A model generated the notes under the pieces. It searched no databases. It saw only the letters and a list, made by a program, of their open reading frames with translations, and was not told where the DNA came from. A program made the translations under genes and the position numbers. DNA of 64,000 bases from Zhenpiania hominis (GTDB lineage: Bacteria > Bacillota > Clostridia > Peptostreptococcales > Anaerovoracaceae), in assembly GCF_014333425.1 (NCBI RefSeq), contig NZ_JACRYT010000001.1:186001-250000 (forward strand), written 5' to 3'. Of the stretch, positions 1-7,839 are shown piece by piece. Each line of letters starts with the position of its first letter. Positions within the stretch are counted from its first letter, which is position 1.

Positions 1-336
1 ATTGATTTCGAAGGATATGAGATTCACATGGGCACATCCAGCCTGGAGGAAGGGAATGTGCTGGCGGATATCGCGGAGGACGGAGCGCCTGCCAAGGCGG
101 ACGGCTTGAACAGCGGCAATGTTTATGGTTCCTATGTTCACGGGATCTTTGACCGGGAAGAGGTTGCGAAGTCAATTATCTCAGCGCTGCTGCGGGCAAA
201 GGGCCTTAGCGATGAAGATGTGGTTTCTACGGATATGGCGGCTTACAAAGAGCAACAGTACGATCTTCTGGCCGATGGAATCCGTAGGAATATGGATATG
301 GATCTGCTGTACCGGATCGTAGAGCAGGGTGCATAA
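1..336 (+). CDS. cobQ: Cobyric acid synthase, C-terminal part (cut by window start)
   Basis: The last 111 codons of a glutamine amidotransferase-type cobyric acid synthase, which amidates side chains of the corrin ring using glutamine and ATP in adenosylcobalamin synthesis. Visible are GYEIHMG, the class I amidotransferase block NVYGSYVHGIFD with the catalytic-type His, and a C-terminal helix typical of the family's end. The start lies outside the window. It is followed 19 bp later by the precorrin-8 methylmutase gene in the same direction, as expected of a cobalamin operon. Assignment rests on motif recognition; cobyrinate diamide synthase ends differently. Confidence 0.85.
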   Translation: MDFEGYEIHMGTSSLEEGNVLADIAEDGAPAKADGLNSGNVYGSYVHGIFDREEVAKSIISALLRAKGLSDEDVVSTDMAAYKEQQYDLLADGIRRNMDMDLLYRIVEQGA

Positions 337-355
337 GGATAAAGGAGAAGCAGGA

Positions 356-1000
356 ATGGAAGGAAAAGTAAAGCTGCAGGAAGTGCTGCCTGCGGATATT
401 GAAAAGCGGAGTTTTGAAATCATTTCTCGGGAAATGGGAGATGTGAAGCTGGATCCTCTGGAAGAGCCGATTGTGAAAAGGGTCATTCATACCAGCGCGG
501 ATTTTGACTATCTGGAAAACCTGGTGTTTTCGCCGGGCGCGGTGGAGACTGCCATGGAAGCGATCCTGCAGGGCGTAACCATTGTGACGGACACCAATAT
601 GGCCTGGTCCGGGATCAATAAACGGGCGCTGGAACGGTTTGGCGGAAAGGCCTGCTGCTTTATGGCGGACGAGGATGTGAGGGAAGCGGCAGGGAAAGAT
701 GGAACCACGAGAGCCGCGGCCAGTATGAAAAAAGCGGCCTCCCTTCCGGGACCGCTGATCTTTGCCATTGGAAACGCGCCGACAGCGTTGGTGACCCTCT
801 ACGAGCTGATTCAGGAGGGCAGACTGTGCCCGGCGCTGATCATCGGCGTACCGGTGGGATTTGTCAATGTGGTGGAGTCCAAAGAGCTGATTCTCAAGAC
901 CGATGTGCCTTATATCGTAGCCAGAGGACGAAAGGGCGGCAGCAATATTGCCGCTGCCATCTGTAACGCGCTGCTCTATCAGTGCGGCGGCAGAGACTAA
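356..1000 (+). CDS. cbiC: Precorrin-8X/cobalt-precorrin-8 methylmutase
   Basis: A 214-residue protein that moves the C11 methyl group to C12 to give (hydrogeno)cobyrinate. Family landmarks are RVIHTSADFDY with the conserved active-site His, DTNMAWSG, FAIGNAPTAL, IGVPVGFVNVVESKE and a glycine-rich C-terminal block (GRKGGSNIAAAICNALL). I chose the ATG at 356 because a strong aaaggag lies at 341-347; a GTG at 329 is in frame but has no comparable ribosome site and would overlap the preceding gene. Together with the upstream cobQ it marks the tail of an anaerobic-type cobalamin cluster. Length is normal for CbiC/CobH. Confidence 0.9.
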   Translation: MEGKVKLQEVLPADIEKRSFEIISREMGDVKLDPLEEPIVKRVIHTSADFDYLENLVFSPGAVETAMEAILQGVTIVTDTNMAWSGINKRALERFGGKACCFMADEDVREAAGKDGTTRAAASMKKAASLPGPLIFAIGNAPTALVTLYELIQEGRLCPALIIGVPVGFVNVVESKELILKTDVPYIVARGRKGGSNIAAAICNALLYQCGGRD

Positions 1001-1100
1001 AGGTCCTGTCTGGACAGAATATGAAAGATAAAGTTTCTCAGATTTGAGACTTACCTTGCTCCTTTAAAAAGTGGTAAAATAGAAGGGGAAATCCCGGAAA

Positions 1101-1260
1101 TGGATTTCAGAGGAGGAAATCCACGCGATGCCGGATGAGAATCCGAACTGGATCGCGGATGAGGACGACAGAGTGAGAGCCTACAAGGAGATCCTGCTGA
1201 CCGGAAATCACAGGGAAATCATCAAGTTGATGAAGGCGCTGTACCGCCACAGAGAAAAGC
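1101..1260 (+). pseudogene. CarD/CdnL-family C-terminal remnant
   Basis: The + frame around 1101-1260 reads ISEEEIHAMPDENPNWI, then EYKEIL-like and GNHREIIKLMKALYRHREK. This is the start of the helical C-terminal domain of clostridial CarD-like transcription regulators (family pattern: MPD-EPNWI, YKEIL-SGDHREIVKLIKSL). The RNA-polymerase-interacting N-domain is absent: an in-frame TAG lies at 1080-1082. The C-terminal helices after HREK are replaced by an intrinsic terminator. An ATG at 1128 preceded by aggagg could still make a short peptide running to 1361, but that would read through the terminator and into antisense gerQ. I interpret it as a decayed fragment. Confidence 0.6.
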
Positions 1261-1287
1261 AGGATATGAGAGATATCCTGCTTTTTC
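1254..1287. terminator. Bidirectional intrinsic terminator
   Basis: Ten-bp perfect arms agcaggatat (1258-1267) and atatcctgct (1273-1282) around a 5-nt loop, with T-runs on both strands. It ends the CarD remnant on + and the gerQ-like gene on -. Confidence 0.85.
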
Positions 1288-1882
1288 AATCTTCATCCGC
1301 CTGCGGCGGTTCGGAATCCGTTCCCATGGAAGCCGGAACTGCGGTATTTCCGAAATTGTAGTAAACATACATGCTTTTGATCCCGTACGCGTCGATTACC
1401 TGGATGTTTCCGGTCGGCATTTCCTGAAGGAGGATATAGTTAATGCCGACTCCGATCAGATAACCTTCCTTGTTCTCGATCGTATTAGAGCCCATTAATT
1501 GTTCAACACGGACATAGTGGCCGATTTGAGTCCGAAAAAATCCATTGACATACTGCAGGGAGTTATAATCCAGGACTTCCCGGTAGCCTTCCGGAAGCAG
1601 CGGGTTTGCCGGCACTGTGAAAGTCGGCGCGTTGGGAATAATTTCCGGAATCATATTAGGACCGGAACCTCCGGGATTTGTTACTGTCATATCATCAGAG
1701 CCGCTGGCATCGTCAGGCGTAACAACCGGTGTCATATCCTGAACAGGCAGCAGGTCGGCATTCTGAGATCCGGAACCGGGATTGGATACCGGCATCTGGT
1801 TATAAGGTGATGATCCGGGGTTTACAATCTGGTTTTTTTTGATTTTCTCAATTCGTATCATTGGCGTTTCGCAACAAGCCAT
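1286..1882 (-). CDS. GerQ-like spore coat protein
   Basis: A 198-residue protein with a low-complexity Asn/Pro/Gly/Ser/Asp-rich N-terminal half (NPGSSPYNQMP, NPGGSGPN) and a compact C-terminal domain (LQYVNGFFRTQIGHYVRVEQ, then EGYLIGVGINYILLQE, then a YGIKSMYVYY strand). That domain layout resembles GerQ/coat proteins. In Bacillus, GerQ is needed to place the cortex hydrolase CwlJ in the coat, and here the immediately upstream gene is a CwlJ-type hydrolase. I start at ATG 1882 (agagaggt SD, 7-nt spacing); a longer frame to 1939 overlaps the upstream gene. The family link is by pattern and context, so the name is probable only. Confidence 0.6.
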   Translation of the reverse strand: MACCETPMIRIEKIKKNQIVNPGSSPYNQMPVSNPGSGSQNADLLPVQDMTPVVTPDDASGSDDMTVTNPGGSGPNMIPEIIPNAPTFTVPANPLLPEGYREVLDYNSLQYVNGFFRTQIGHYVRVEQLMGSNTIENKEGYLIGVGINYILLQEMPTGNIQVIDAYGIKSMYVYYNFGNTAVPASMGTDSEPPQADED

Positions 1883-1899
1883 AATCGTTACCTCTCTTT

Positions 1900-2343
1900 T
1901 TAAGTATTCGCGTAATGCACCGTAGGAATATAAAAACAATGATCGCCGATTCTGTTGTGTATGACCCCTACGTTGGTCGGAAAATAAGGCGGGCAGGAGC
2001 TACTGTAAGGATTAAAGAAAAAGAGGGAATGGTCAATCCCCGGCAGCCGCCCGCCGGCCATGGCCCAATCTACAATGTCATAATGGACGTCAGTTGGAGT
2101 CATATTGTAGACGTTTTGGGGATTGTAGCGGCCTCCCACCGTTTCCCGCATACAAACAAACTGGCCAGGCTGTTCAATAACCTTCCGGATATCGCCGCCC
2201 TGGTTGACGCGGGCAAACTCGCCATAGTCAATGGTCGCCCGGTTCATAATGACGGTCGCGACTGCCCGCATGCCATCATCCCCCTCGCCTCCTGCCTCAC
2301 ATTGAATGAGCCGCGCAAACAGCTCACGGGTATCTAGTGACAT
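1900..2343 (-). CDS. CwlJ/SleB-type cell wall hydrolase
   Basis: A 147-residue Hydrolase_2 family protein expected to hydrolyse spore cortex muramic-lactam peptidoglycan during germination. Near the N-terminus it has the family block LFARLIQCEAGGEG with the conserved Glu, then GMRAVATVIMNR, PGQFVC and later SLFFFNPYSSSCPPYFP and GVIHNRIGDHCFY. It has no signal peptide and no peptidoglycan-binding domain, which is CwlJ-like rather than SleB-like. Start ATG 2343 has agaggtg upstream; the GTG at 2352 overlaps that SD. The gerQ-like gene follows 17 bp downstream and is probably co-transcribed in the mother cell. Confidence 0.85.
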   Translation of the reverse strand: MSLDTRELFARLIQCEAGGEGDDGMRAVATVIMNRATIDYGEFARVNQGGDIRKVIEQPGQFVCMRETVGGRYNPQNVYNMTPTDVHYDIVDWAMAGGRLPGIDHSLFFFNPYSSSCPPYFPTNVGVIHNRIGDHCFYIPTVHYANT

Positions 2344-2486
2344 AAGCTTCACCTCTGCTTTTGATAGCTATGGTAGTATATGCGCGGGAAATTTTTCTGT
2401 GACAGTCCGGACATGGTGTCTGTCGCCTTTTTGTGTTATACTATCCATAGTTCGTGTTATGTGTGAAAGGGAAGGAGCTTATCACA

Positions 2487-3239
2487 ATGCTTAAAAAAAA
2501 TCAATTTTGTGTCATATATTGCGTTCTGGCTATGATTGTTCTGTTGTTCACCGGATGCGTACAGGGCGGTGCGAAGCGGAACGTGACGGATTCCGTCTGG
2601 CTTCGCGAGGCGATGGAAGCGAAAGGTGAGGCGATAATGGAACTGCAGGCGAAAATTGACGCTCAGAAAATCAAACTGCGGGAGCAGACCGGTGAAGACA
2701 GTCTGTACCCGACATTTTTTGCGGGTGTGGCAATGGAACGCGTGCGGAAAACCGCAAAGCCGGAAGCGGTAAAAGTCGCAAAGGCCTGGATGGTCAGACG
2801 GGCGGCGCTGGAGTGGTACGCAAAGAAAAGGGGAATTGTACTGACAAAAGAAGACGCGGAGAAAAGGCTAGAAACGTATCTAGCGGATATAAAAGGCGCG
2901 GATAATATAGCGCAGGTTGAAGCGTATTACGAAAAAGAAGGAATCTCTTTAGAAGCATCGATGTGGGCTGATTTGAATCTATGTAGACAGAATTTTATAA
3001 TTGAGGATTTAGCGGGGGAAATACAGGAATTCTATATGCGAGGCGCGTTGACCGATGAAGAGATCCTTAACTGGGATCGATATTGGCAGCGATTTCAGAA
3101 GAAGGTAATAAAAGCGTATCGAGACACAGAAGAGTATGACCGGCTTATGAATGCGTTGAGAGCCTGTGAACAGCTGTATCCGGCCAGAAGCGCGGGTTTG
3201 GAGGGACAGGAGGAAAAAATTGCGGCAACTGTTTTTTAG
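2487..3239 (+). CDS. Putative lipoprotein with SurA/PrsA-like helical region
   Basis: A 250-residue protein with a lipoprotein signal (about 22 residues, lipobox LLFTGC), so probably anchored outside the membrane after lipidation. The remainder is almost all charged helix. The segment KRGIVLTKEDAEKRLETYL and following resembles the N-terminal chaperone region of SurA/PrsA-type foldases, but no PPIase domain follows. I therefore name no function. Start ATG 2487 has aaggag 9 nt upstream; a longer frame from 2454 lacks an SD. It faces the metS/NSS pair and shares a terminator with it. Confidence 0.65.
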   Translation: MLKKNQFCVIYCVLAMIVLLFTGCVQGGAKRNVTDSVWLREAMEAKGEAIMELQAKIDAQKIKLREQTGEDSLYPTFFAGVAMERVRKTAKPEAVKVAKAWMVRRAALEWYAKKRGIVLTKEDAEKRLETYLADIKGADNIAQVEAYYEKEGISLEASMWADLNLCRQNFIIEDLAGEIQEFYMRGALTDEEILNWDRYWQRFQKKVIKAYRDTEEYDRLMNALRACEQLYPARSAGLEGQEEKIAATVF

Positions 3240-3327
3240 CGGGGGCGTTATTATGGAAGCGTGGAATATTGAAATTTCGGAACTTGCGATAGAAGGATAT
3301 AAGGATTCCTGTTAGCCGTACATCATT

Positions 3328-3370
3328 AAAAAAACGGTCTGTCTGACAAACGAAGACAGGCCGTTTTTTT
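3328..3370. terminator. Bidirectional intrinsic terminator
   Basis: Arms of about 14 bp (3331-3344 with 3354-3367, one G-T pair) flanked by A- and T-runs, between convergent genes; serves the lipoprotein gene (+) and the transporter pair (-). Confidence 0.85.
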
Positions 3371-3375
3371 GAGTC

Positions 3376-3501
3376 CTAATTCTTTTCGGAGGAATCTTTC
3401 TTTTTTTTGCTGTGCCTCATAGCAATGGAAATGGAGAAAGCGCAGCCTCCCCACAGACCGATACAGCCGATGCACATCATTACTATAGCGCTGGTTGCCA
3501 T
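3376..3501 (-). CDS. MetS-like small subunit of NSS transporter
   Basis: A 41-residue single-span membrane peptide, MATSAIVMMCIGCIGLWGG followed by CAFSISIAMRHSKKKK and a short charged tail. Its ATG lies 1 bp after the stop of the large NSS transporter gene and has its own ggagg SD, so the two are translationally coupled. In Corynebacterium the NSS carrier MetP needs the small partner MetS, and such peptides (one helix, LWGG, IAMR-K) recur behind clostridial NSS genes. The role as a required subunit is inferred from this. It is easily missed because of its size. Confidence 0.8.
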   Translation of the reverse strand: MATSAIVMMCIGCIGLWGGCAFSISIAMRHSKKKKDSSEKN

Positions 3502-3502
3502 A

Positions 3503-5008
3503 TTAGTTTACCTCCTTATAGGAAATTTTATCAAGATCGCGATATCCGTCTTTCCCTTTCATGGTTGTTAAAACATCCGCGAAAACGACAACAAAGAGAA
3601 TGGTGCCCCAGCCGAATACATTAATATCCGCGCTGGCGTAACCGCCATACCCGTTGGCAAGATATTCCCGCGTATTCAGAACAATCATCATGCCGAGAAC
3701 GACCGTCGTTACAATCCGCAGTGTATAGATCCACCATCTCCCGATGCTGAAATTGGAAAATTCGTTTGCTTCCCGGCGAAGTTTCTCCGCGTCGAAAAAC
3801 CTTGTAATCAGGATCAGTTCGATGACGCCGGCGCTGACAATGCCGATGTTGTTGATAAAGGCGTCAACAATATCAAGAATATTCATTCCCGCGCCTGTGA
3901 TAAAGAGAAAACTTAATACAAAGGACGGTACCATAACAATCGTAACCGCTTTTTTATGGCTGACCTCGAATTTATCATGGAATCCTGTGACTACCGTCTG
4001 TAATATGGAGACAAGGGATGTGATGCCGGCGATAAAGAGGGCGCCAAAGAAGCAGACCCCAAAAATAGCGTTTAATGCGGGAAGAGCGCTGATAGCAGTC
4101 GGGAAGGTCATAAACGCGAGACCGATACCGGACGCGGCAACCTCTTCCACACTCACACCCTGCTGCAGAGCCATATACCCCATGATGCTGAAGACTCCAA
4201 TTCCGGCAAAGATTTCATATCCATGATTTGCGGTAGCCGTAATGAAGGCGCTGTTTACAACGTCTGTCTCTTTCGGAAGATAACTGGAATAGGAAAGCAT
4301 AATGCCAAAACCAATGGAAAGACTGAAGAAGATCTGTCCGTAAGCGGCGACCCATACACCGGGATCTTTTAACGCGTTCCAGTCCGGCTTAAAGAGATAA
4401 TTCAACCCATCTACAGCGCCGGGCAGCGTAATGCCGCGAATGACCAGGATTAAAGTCATCAGGAATAAAATCGGCAGACAGATTTTACATACGGTTTCGA
4501 TGCCTTTGCTGACGCCCTTGTACATAATGAACGCCGATACCGCCCAGATAAGTAAAAAGGGAAGAAGCAGACTTGTATTGATTCCACCGAGATTTAAGGC
4601 GCTGTCTGTCAATCCCAGAAAGTCTTCTGTGAAAAAGCGGGTAGGGTCATTTCCCCAGGCTTGTGTGAAGGAAAAACCGATGTAACTCAGGCACCAGACA
4701 ATAATCGCGAAGTAGTAAATGGCGATGACAAATGAGATCATAACCTGAAACCATCCAAGCCATTCAAAGCGTCGGTTAATTCTTGCAAAGGTAACAGGCG
4801 CGCCGGCTCTGTAAGTCTTTCCCATTGTATATTCCAGGATTAGAATCGGAATGCCTGCGGTGATAATTGCGAAAAAGTATGGAAGAAGAAACGCTCCACC
4901 TCCATTTGTTGCGGCAACGTATGGAAACCTCCAAATATTGCCGAGTCCTACTGCGGAGCCGATGGCTGCCAGCAGAAATCCTAGTTTTGAATTCCACTGA
5001 TCTCTCAA
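3503..5008 (-). CDS. Sodium:neurotransmitter symporter (NSS/SNF) family transporter
   Basis: A 501-residue polytopic carrier with about 11-12 hydrophobic spans. The family signature is at the N-terminus: GFLLAAIGSAVGLGNIWRFP, the unwound first helix that binds Na+ and substrate, then GGGAFLLPYF. Likely substrate is an amino acid (methionine, alanine or tryptophan are known for bacterial members); the sequence alone does not decide. I chose TTG 5008 (MRDQWNSK) because gaggagg lies 9 nt upstream; the frame is open to 5128 but those 40 residues are not family-like. It is coupled to the MetS-like peptide at its 3' end. Confidence 0.9.
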   Translation of the reverse strand: MRDQWNSKLGFLLAAIGSAVGLGNIWRFPYVAATNGGGAFLLPYFFAIITAGIPILILEYTMGKTYRAGAPVTFARINRRFEWLGWFQVMISFVIAIYYFAIIVWCLSYIGFSFTQAWGNDPTRFFTEDFLGLTDSALNLGGINTSLLLPFLLIWAVSAFIMYKGVSKGIETVCKICLPILFLMTLILVIRGITLPGAVDGLNYLFKPDWNALKDPGVWVAAYGQIFFSLSIGFGIMLSYSSYLPKETDVVNSAFITATANHGYEIFAGIGVFSIMGYMALQQGVSVEEVAASGIGLAFMTFPTAISALPALNAIFGVCFFGALFIAGITSLVSILQTVVTGFHDKFEVSHKKAVTIVMVPSFVLSFLFITGAGMNILDIVDAFINNIGIVSAGVIELILITRFFDAEKLRREANEFSNFSIGRWWIYTLRIVTTVVLGMMIVLNTREYLANGYGGYASADINVFGWGTILFVVVFADVLTTMKGKDGYRDLDKISYKEVN

Positions 5009-5100
5009 AATAGAATACCTCCTCAAAATATAAAGTAACGTATTAAGTGTAGCAAAAAAGCGTTGAAAAATCAATAAAAAAGCAGAAATGCCGGAATCAT

Positions 5101-5145
5101 AAAAAAACAGGATGAAATCCGAAAACAAAAGGATTTCATCCTGTT
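5101..5145 (-). terminator. Intrinsic terminator of the crotonase gene
   Basis: Fifteen-bp perfect stem aacaggatgaaatcc/ggatttcatcctgtt (5106-5120, 5131-5145), followed on the minus strand by seven T. Confidence 0.9.
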
Positions 5146-5175
5146 GAACGCAAACCTTAACAGGATTGTACGATT

Positions 5176-5952
5176 TTATTTTTTCTGGAAGTTGGCGTCT
5201 CTTTTTTCCAGGAACGCGCTCATTCCTTCAATTTTGTCTTCTGAACTGAACGGACCGGTAAAGGCTTCGATTTCCAGCGCGCTGGCCGTTTTCATATCCA
5301 GATTGTATCCGTTATTGATGACGGTTTTCGCGGTGGCGATGGCAAGCGGCGCTTTAGACATGATTTTTTCCGCCAGAGCTTTGCAGGTGTCCATCAGCTC
5401 TTCCGGAGCGACTACCTTTTCAACAAGTCCGATTCTGGCTGCTTCCTGGGCGTCAATCATGTCAGCAGTCATAATCAGATATTTCCCCATACCTTTTCCT
5501 ACAAGTCTCGGCAGGCGCTGTGTTCCGCCGAATCCCGGGATGATACCCAGGTTTACTTCCGGCTGTCCGAATTTGGCCTTTTCCGACGCGATTCGGAAAT
5601 CGCAGGCCATAGCCAGCTCGCAGCCGCCGCCCAGAGCAAAACCGTTTACCGCGGCGATAATAGGCTTTTCAATGGATTCCATCAGGTTCATAACATTGTG
5701 TCCCTTTGTCATCATGGCTCTGCCTTCTACAGCAGTCAGCTCTTTCATCTGCGCGATGTCCGCGCCAGCTACAAATGCTTTACCTTCCCCGGTAACGATG
5801 ACCGCCTTTACGTTGTCGTCTGATTCGATTTCTGTAAATACGGTATGGAGCTCATCCAGAACCTGTGTGTTCAGCGCGTTCATGGCTTTCGGGCGATTAA
5901 TCGTCACATACCCGATATTATTTTCTACTTCATATTTAATCGTTTCGTACAT
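5176..5952 (-). CDS. Enoyl-CoA hydratase/crotonase
   Basis: A 258-residue crotonase-fold enzyme, probably hydrating crotonyl-CoA to 3-hydroxybutyryl-CoA. The oxyanion-hole block AFVAGADIAQM and the two catalytic glutamates in GGGCELAMACDFRIA and FGQPEVNLGIIPGFGG are all present, so it should be active as a hydratase. Length is typical of Crt. Start ATG 5952 has gaaagga upstream; the frame continues to 6036 without SD. It stands alone, not beside thlA, hbd or bcd as in a classical butyrate operon, so a role in amino-acid or fatty-acid fermentation is also possible. Confidence 0.9.
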   Translation of the reverse strand: MYETIKYEVENNIGYVTINRPKAMNALNTQVLDELHTVFTEIESDDNVKAVIVTGEGKAFVAGADIAQMKELTAVEGRAMMTKGHNVMNLMESIEKPIIAAVNGFALGGGCELAMACDFRIASEKAKFGQPEVNLGIIPGFGGTQRLPRLVGKGMGKYLIMTADMIDAQEAARIGLVEKVVAPEELMDTCKALAEKIMSKAPLAIATAKTVINNGYNLDMKTASALEIEAFTGPFSSEDKIEGMSAFLEKRDANFQKK

Positions 5953-6094
5953 CTTTTTGTTCCTTTCTTTTCCATATAGAAATATTCCTATAGTATTATA
6001 ATACCATTTTGCGGAGGGGATTTCTACCCTTTCCACTTTTAAAGTTTTGCGTGGGAATGGGGGAGGGGATATGAATAGTCTGTAAGGGAAATCA

Positions 6095-6130
6095 TAAAAA
6101 AGAGACGCCCGCGTAAAGCGAAGCGTCTCT
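6095..6130 (-). terminator. Intrinsic terminator of gdhA
   Basis: Arms agagacgc (6101-6108) and gcgtctct (6123-6130), then a T-run on the minus strand. Confidence 0.85.
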
Positions 6131-6167
6131 GAATAGTAATCTGTTTATGTAAGCGATAAGCTTATTT

Positions 6168-7511
6168 TTAGCAGATGCCCTGAGCCATCATAGCGTCAGC
6201 AACTTTCAGGAATCCAGCGATGTTCGCGCCAGCAACCAGGTTGTAGCCGAAGCCATATTTTTCAGCAGCGTCTTTACAAGCGTCATGGATACCAACCATG
6301 ATGTCTTTCAGCTGAGCATGTACCTGTTCCGGAGTGAATACAGTCTTGCCAGCATTCTGTCCCATTTCGATGCAGGAGCAAGCTACGCCGCCAGCGTTAG
6401 CAGCCTTAGACGGTCCAACGATGATTCCGCCGTCCTGCATGATTTTGATCGCTTCGTTTGTGGAGGACATGTTGGAACCTTCGCAAACGAATTTAACTCC
6501 TCTTTCTACGAAAGATTTCGCATCTTCTTCTCTGATTTCATTCTGAGTAGCGCACGGGATGTACAGATCAGCGTCAACTTCCCAAGGCTTCTTGCCAGCA
6601 TAGAATGTAGCGTTCGGATATTTTTCTGCGTACGGGGAGCAGATGTTCTTTCCGGAAGCTCTCAGTTCAAGCATGTAATCAACTTTTTCACCGGAAACGC
6701 CATCTGGATCGTAGATGTATCCGTCCGGACCGGAGATTGTGATAACTTTAGCACCCAGTTCGTTCAGCTTCAGTGCAGTACCCCAGGATACATTACCGAA
6801 TCCGGAGATTGCAACTTTCTTGCCTTCCAGTTTTTCGCCGTTTGCTTCCAGCATGCACTGAGCATAGTAAACGATACCATATCCAGTAGCTTCTGTTCTG
6901 CCGTTCAGGCCGCCCCAGGACAGACCTTTACCAGTCAGAGTTCCTTCGAATCTGTTTACGATTTTCTTGTACTGTCCATACATGTAACCGATTTCTCTTC
7001 CGCCAACACCCAGGTCTCCAGCAGGAACGTCAGTGGAAGGTCCGATGTGTCTATATAATTCAGTAATGAAAGCCTGGCAGAAACGCATAACTTCAGCGTC
7101 GGATTTGCCAGTCGGGTCGAAGTTCGCACCACCTTTACCGCCGCCGATTGGCAGGCCAGTCAGGCTGTTCTTGAAGATCTGCTCGAATCCCAGGAACTTG
7201 ATGATTCCAGGATATACGTTTGGAGCGAATCTCAGACCACCTTTGTAAGGTCCGATTGCACTGTTGAACTGGTATCTGTAACCTTTGTTAACCTGTACTT
7301 TACCAGCATCGTCAACCCAAGTTACCTTGAAAGTGATTCCTCTTTCAGGCTCAACCAGTCTTTCCAGAATCGCAGCTTCCTGATATTCAGGGTGCTTTTC
7401 AATTACTGGTTCCAGGGAACGAAGAACTTCTTCTACAGTCTGATGAAATTCTACTTCGCCAGGGTTGTTCTTTTTGCAATTTTCAATTACTGTTTCGATG
7501 TAATTTGACAT
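6168..7511 (-). CDS. gdhA: NADP-specific glutamate dehydrogenase
   Basis: A 447-residue hexameric-type enzyme that makes glutamate from 2-oxoglutarate and ammonium. Substrate domain: GYRYQFNSAIGPYKGGLRF, the active-site block LPIGGGKGGANFDP with the key Lys residues, and TDVPAGDLGVGGREIGYM. Nucleotide domain: VAISGFGNVSWGTALKL (GxGxxx Rossmann loop), followed by VITISGPDGYI. The serine after the second beta-strand is typical of NADP preference. The start MSNYIETVIENCKK at 7511 has agaggag upstream. The gene stands alone with its own promoter and terminator and shows strongly optimised codons, suggesting high expression. Confidence 0.97.
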   Translation of the reverse strand: MSNYIETVIENCKKNNPGEVEFHQTVEEVLRSLEPVIEKHPEYQEAAILERLVEPERGITFKVTWVDDAGKVQVNKGYRYQFNSAIGPYKGGLRFAPNVYPGIIKFLGFEQIFKNSLTGLPIGGGKGGANFDPTGKSDAEVMRFCQAFITELYRHIGPSTDVPAGDLGVGGREIGYMYGQYKKIVNRFEGTLTGKGLSWGGLNGRTEATGYGIVYYAQCMLEANGEKLEGKKVAISGFGNVSWGTALKLNELGAKVITISGPDGYIYDPDGVSGEKVDYMLELRASGKNICSPYAEKYPNATFYAGKKPWEVDADLYIPCATQNEIREEDAKSFVERGVKFVCEGSNMSSTNEAIKIMQDGGIIVGPSKAANAGGVACSCIEMGQNAGKTVFTPEQVHAQLKDIMVGIHDACKDAAEKYGFGYNLVAGANIAGFLKVADAMMAQGIC

Positions 7512-7573
7512 TTGATCTTCTCCTCTTTTTCTTTTATATTTTCGCAATAAATATAAAGCCTTTAACACTTTCA

Positions 7574-7602
7574 AATATAGCACTTTGTCAAATTGTAGTC
7601 AA
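7574..7602 (-). promoter_or_regulatory. Sigma-A-type promoter of gdhA
   Basis: On the minus strand: -35 TTGACT (7602-7597), 17-bp spacer, -10 TATATT (7579-7574), 62 bp before the gdhA start. Confidence 0.75.
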
Positions 7603-7765
7603 TATAATTCAGAAACTAGAGTGAAAGTTTTAATTTTCTGAAAAGTGAACAATGCAATTCAAAAGTGAGAAAAGCATCCAGATAATGAGAGGGGTATTGA
7701 AAAAACAGGGACTTATTGCAGGAAAAGGCTTCTAACTAACTTTTTGCCTTCAGTGTAATAAAGCC

Positions 7766-7794
7766 TTGTAAAAAGAGTAAAAAAATAGGATAAT
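7766..7794 (+). promoter_or_regulatory. Putative promoter of the fusion-enzyme operon
   Basis: TTGTAA (7766-7771), 17-bp spacer, GATAAT (7789-7794), about 45 bp upstream of the start at 7840. This is the best match in the 320-bp gap between divergent gdhA and the operon. Confidence 0.5.
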
Positions 7795-7839
7795 AGAAGA
7801 AACAACAGAAAAGAGTGAATAATCTGGGAGGTGGAGCGC

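Noticed and set aside
3253..3315. 20-codon frame after the lipoprotein gene
   Set aside because: No SD with correct spacing and no similarity recognised; lies just before the terminator.
5144..6001. 285-codon open frame on + opposite the crotonase gene
   Set aside because: Antisense shadow of a well-supported crotonase; composition is that of a reversed GC-skewed gene, no SD, no family pattern.
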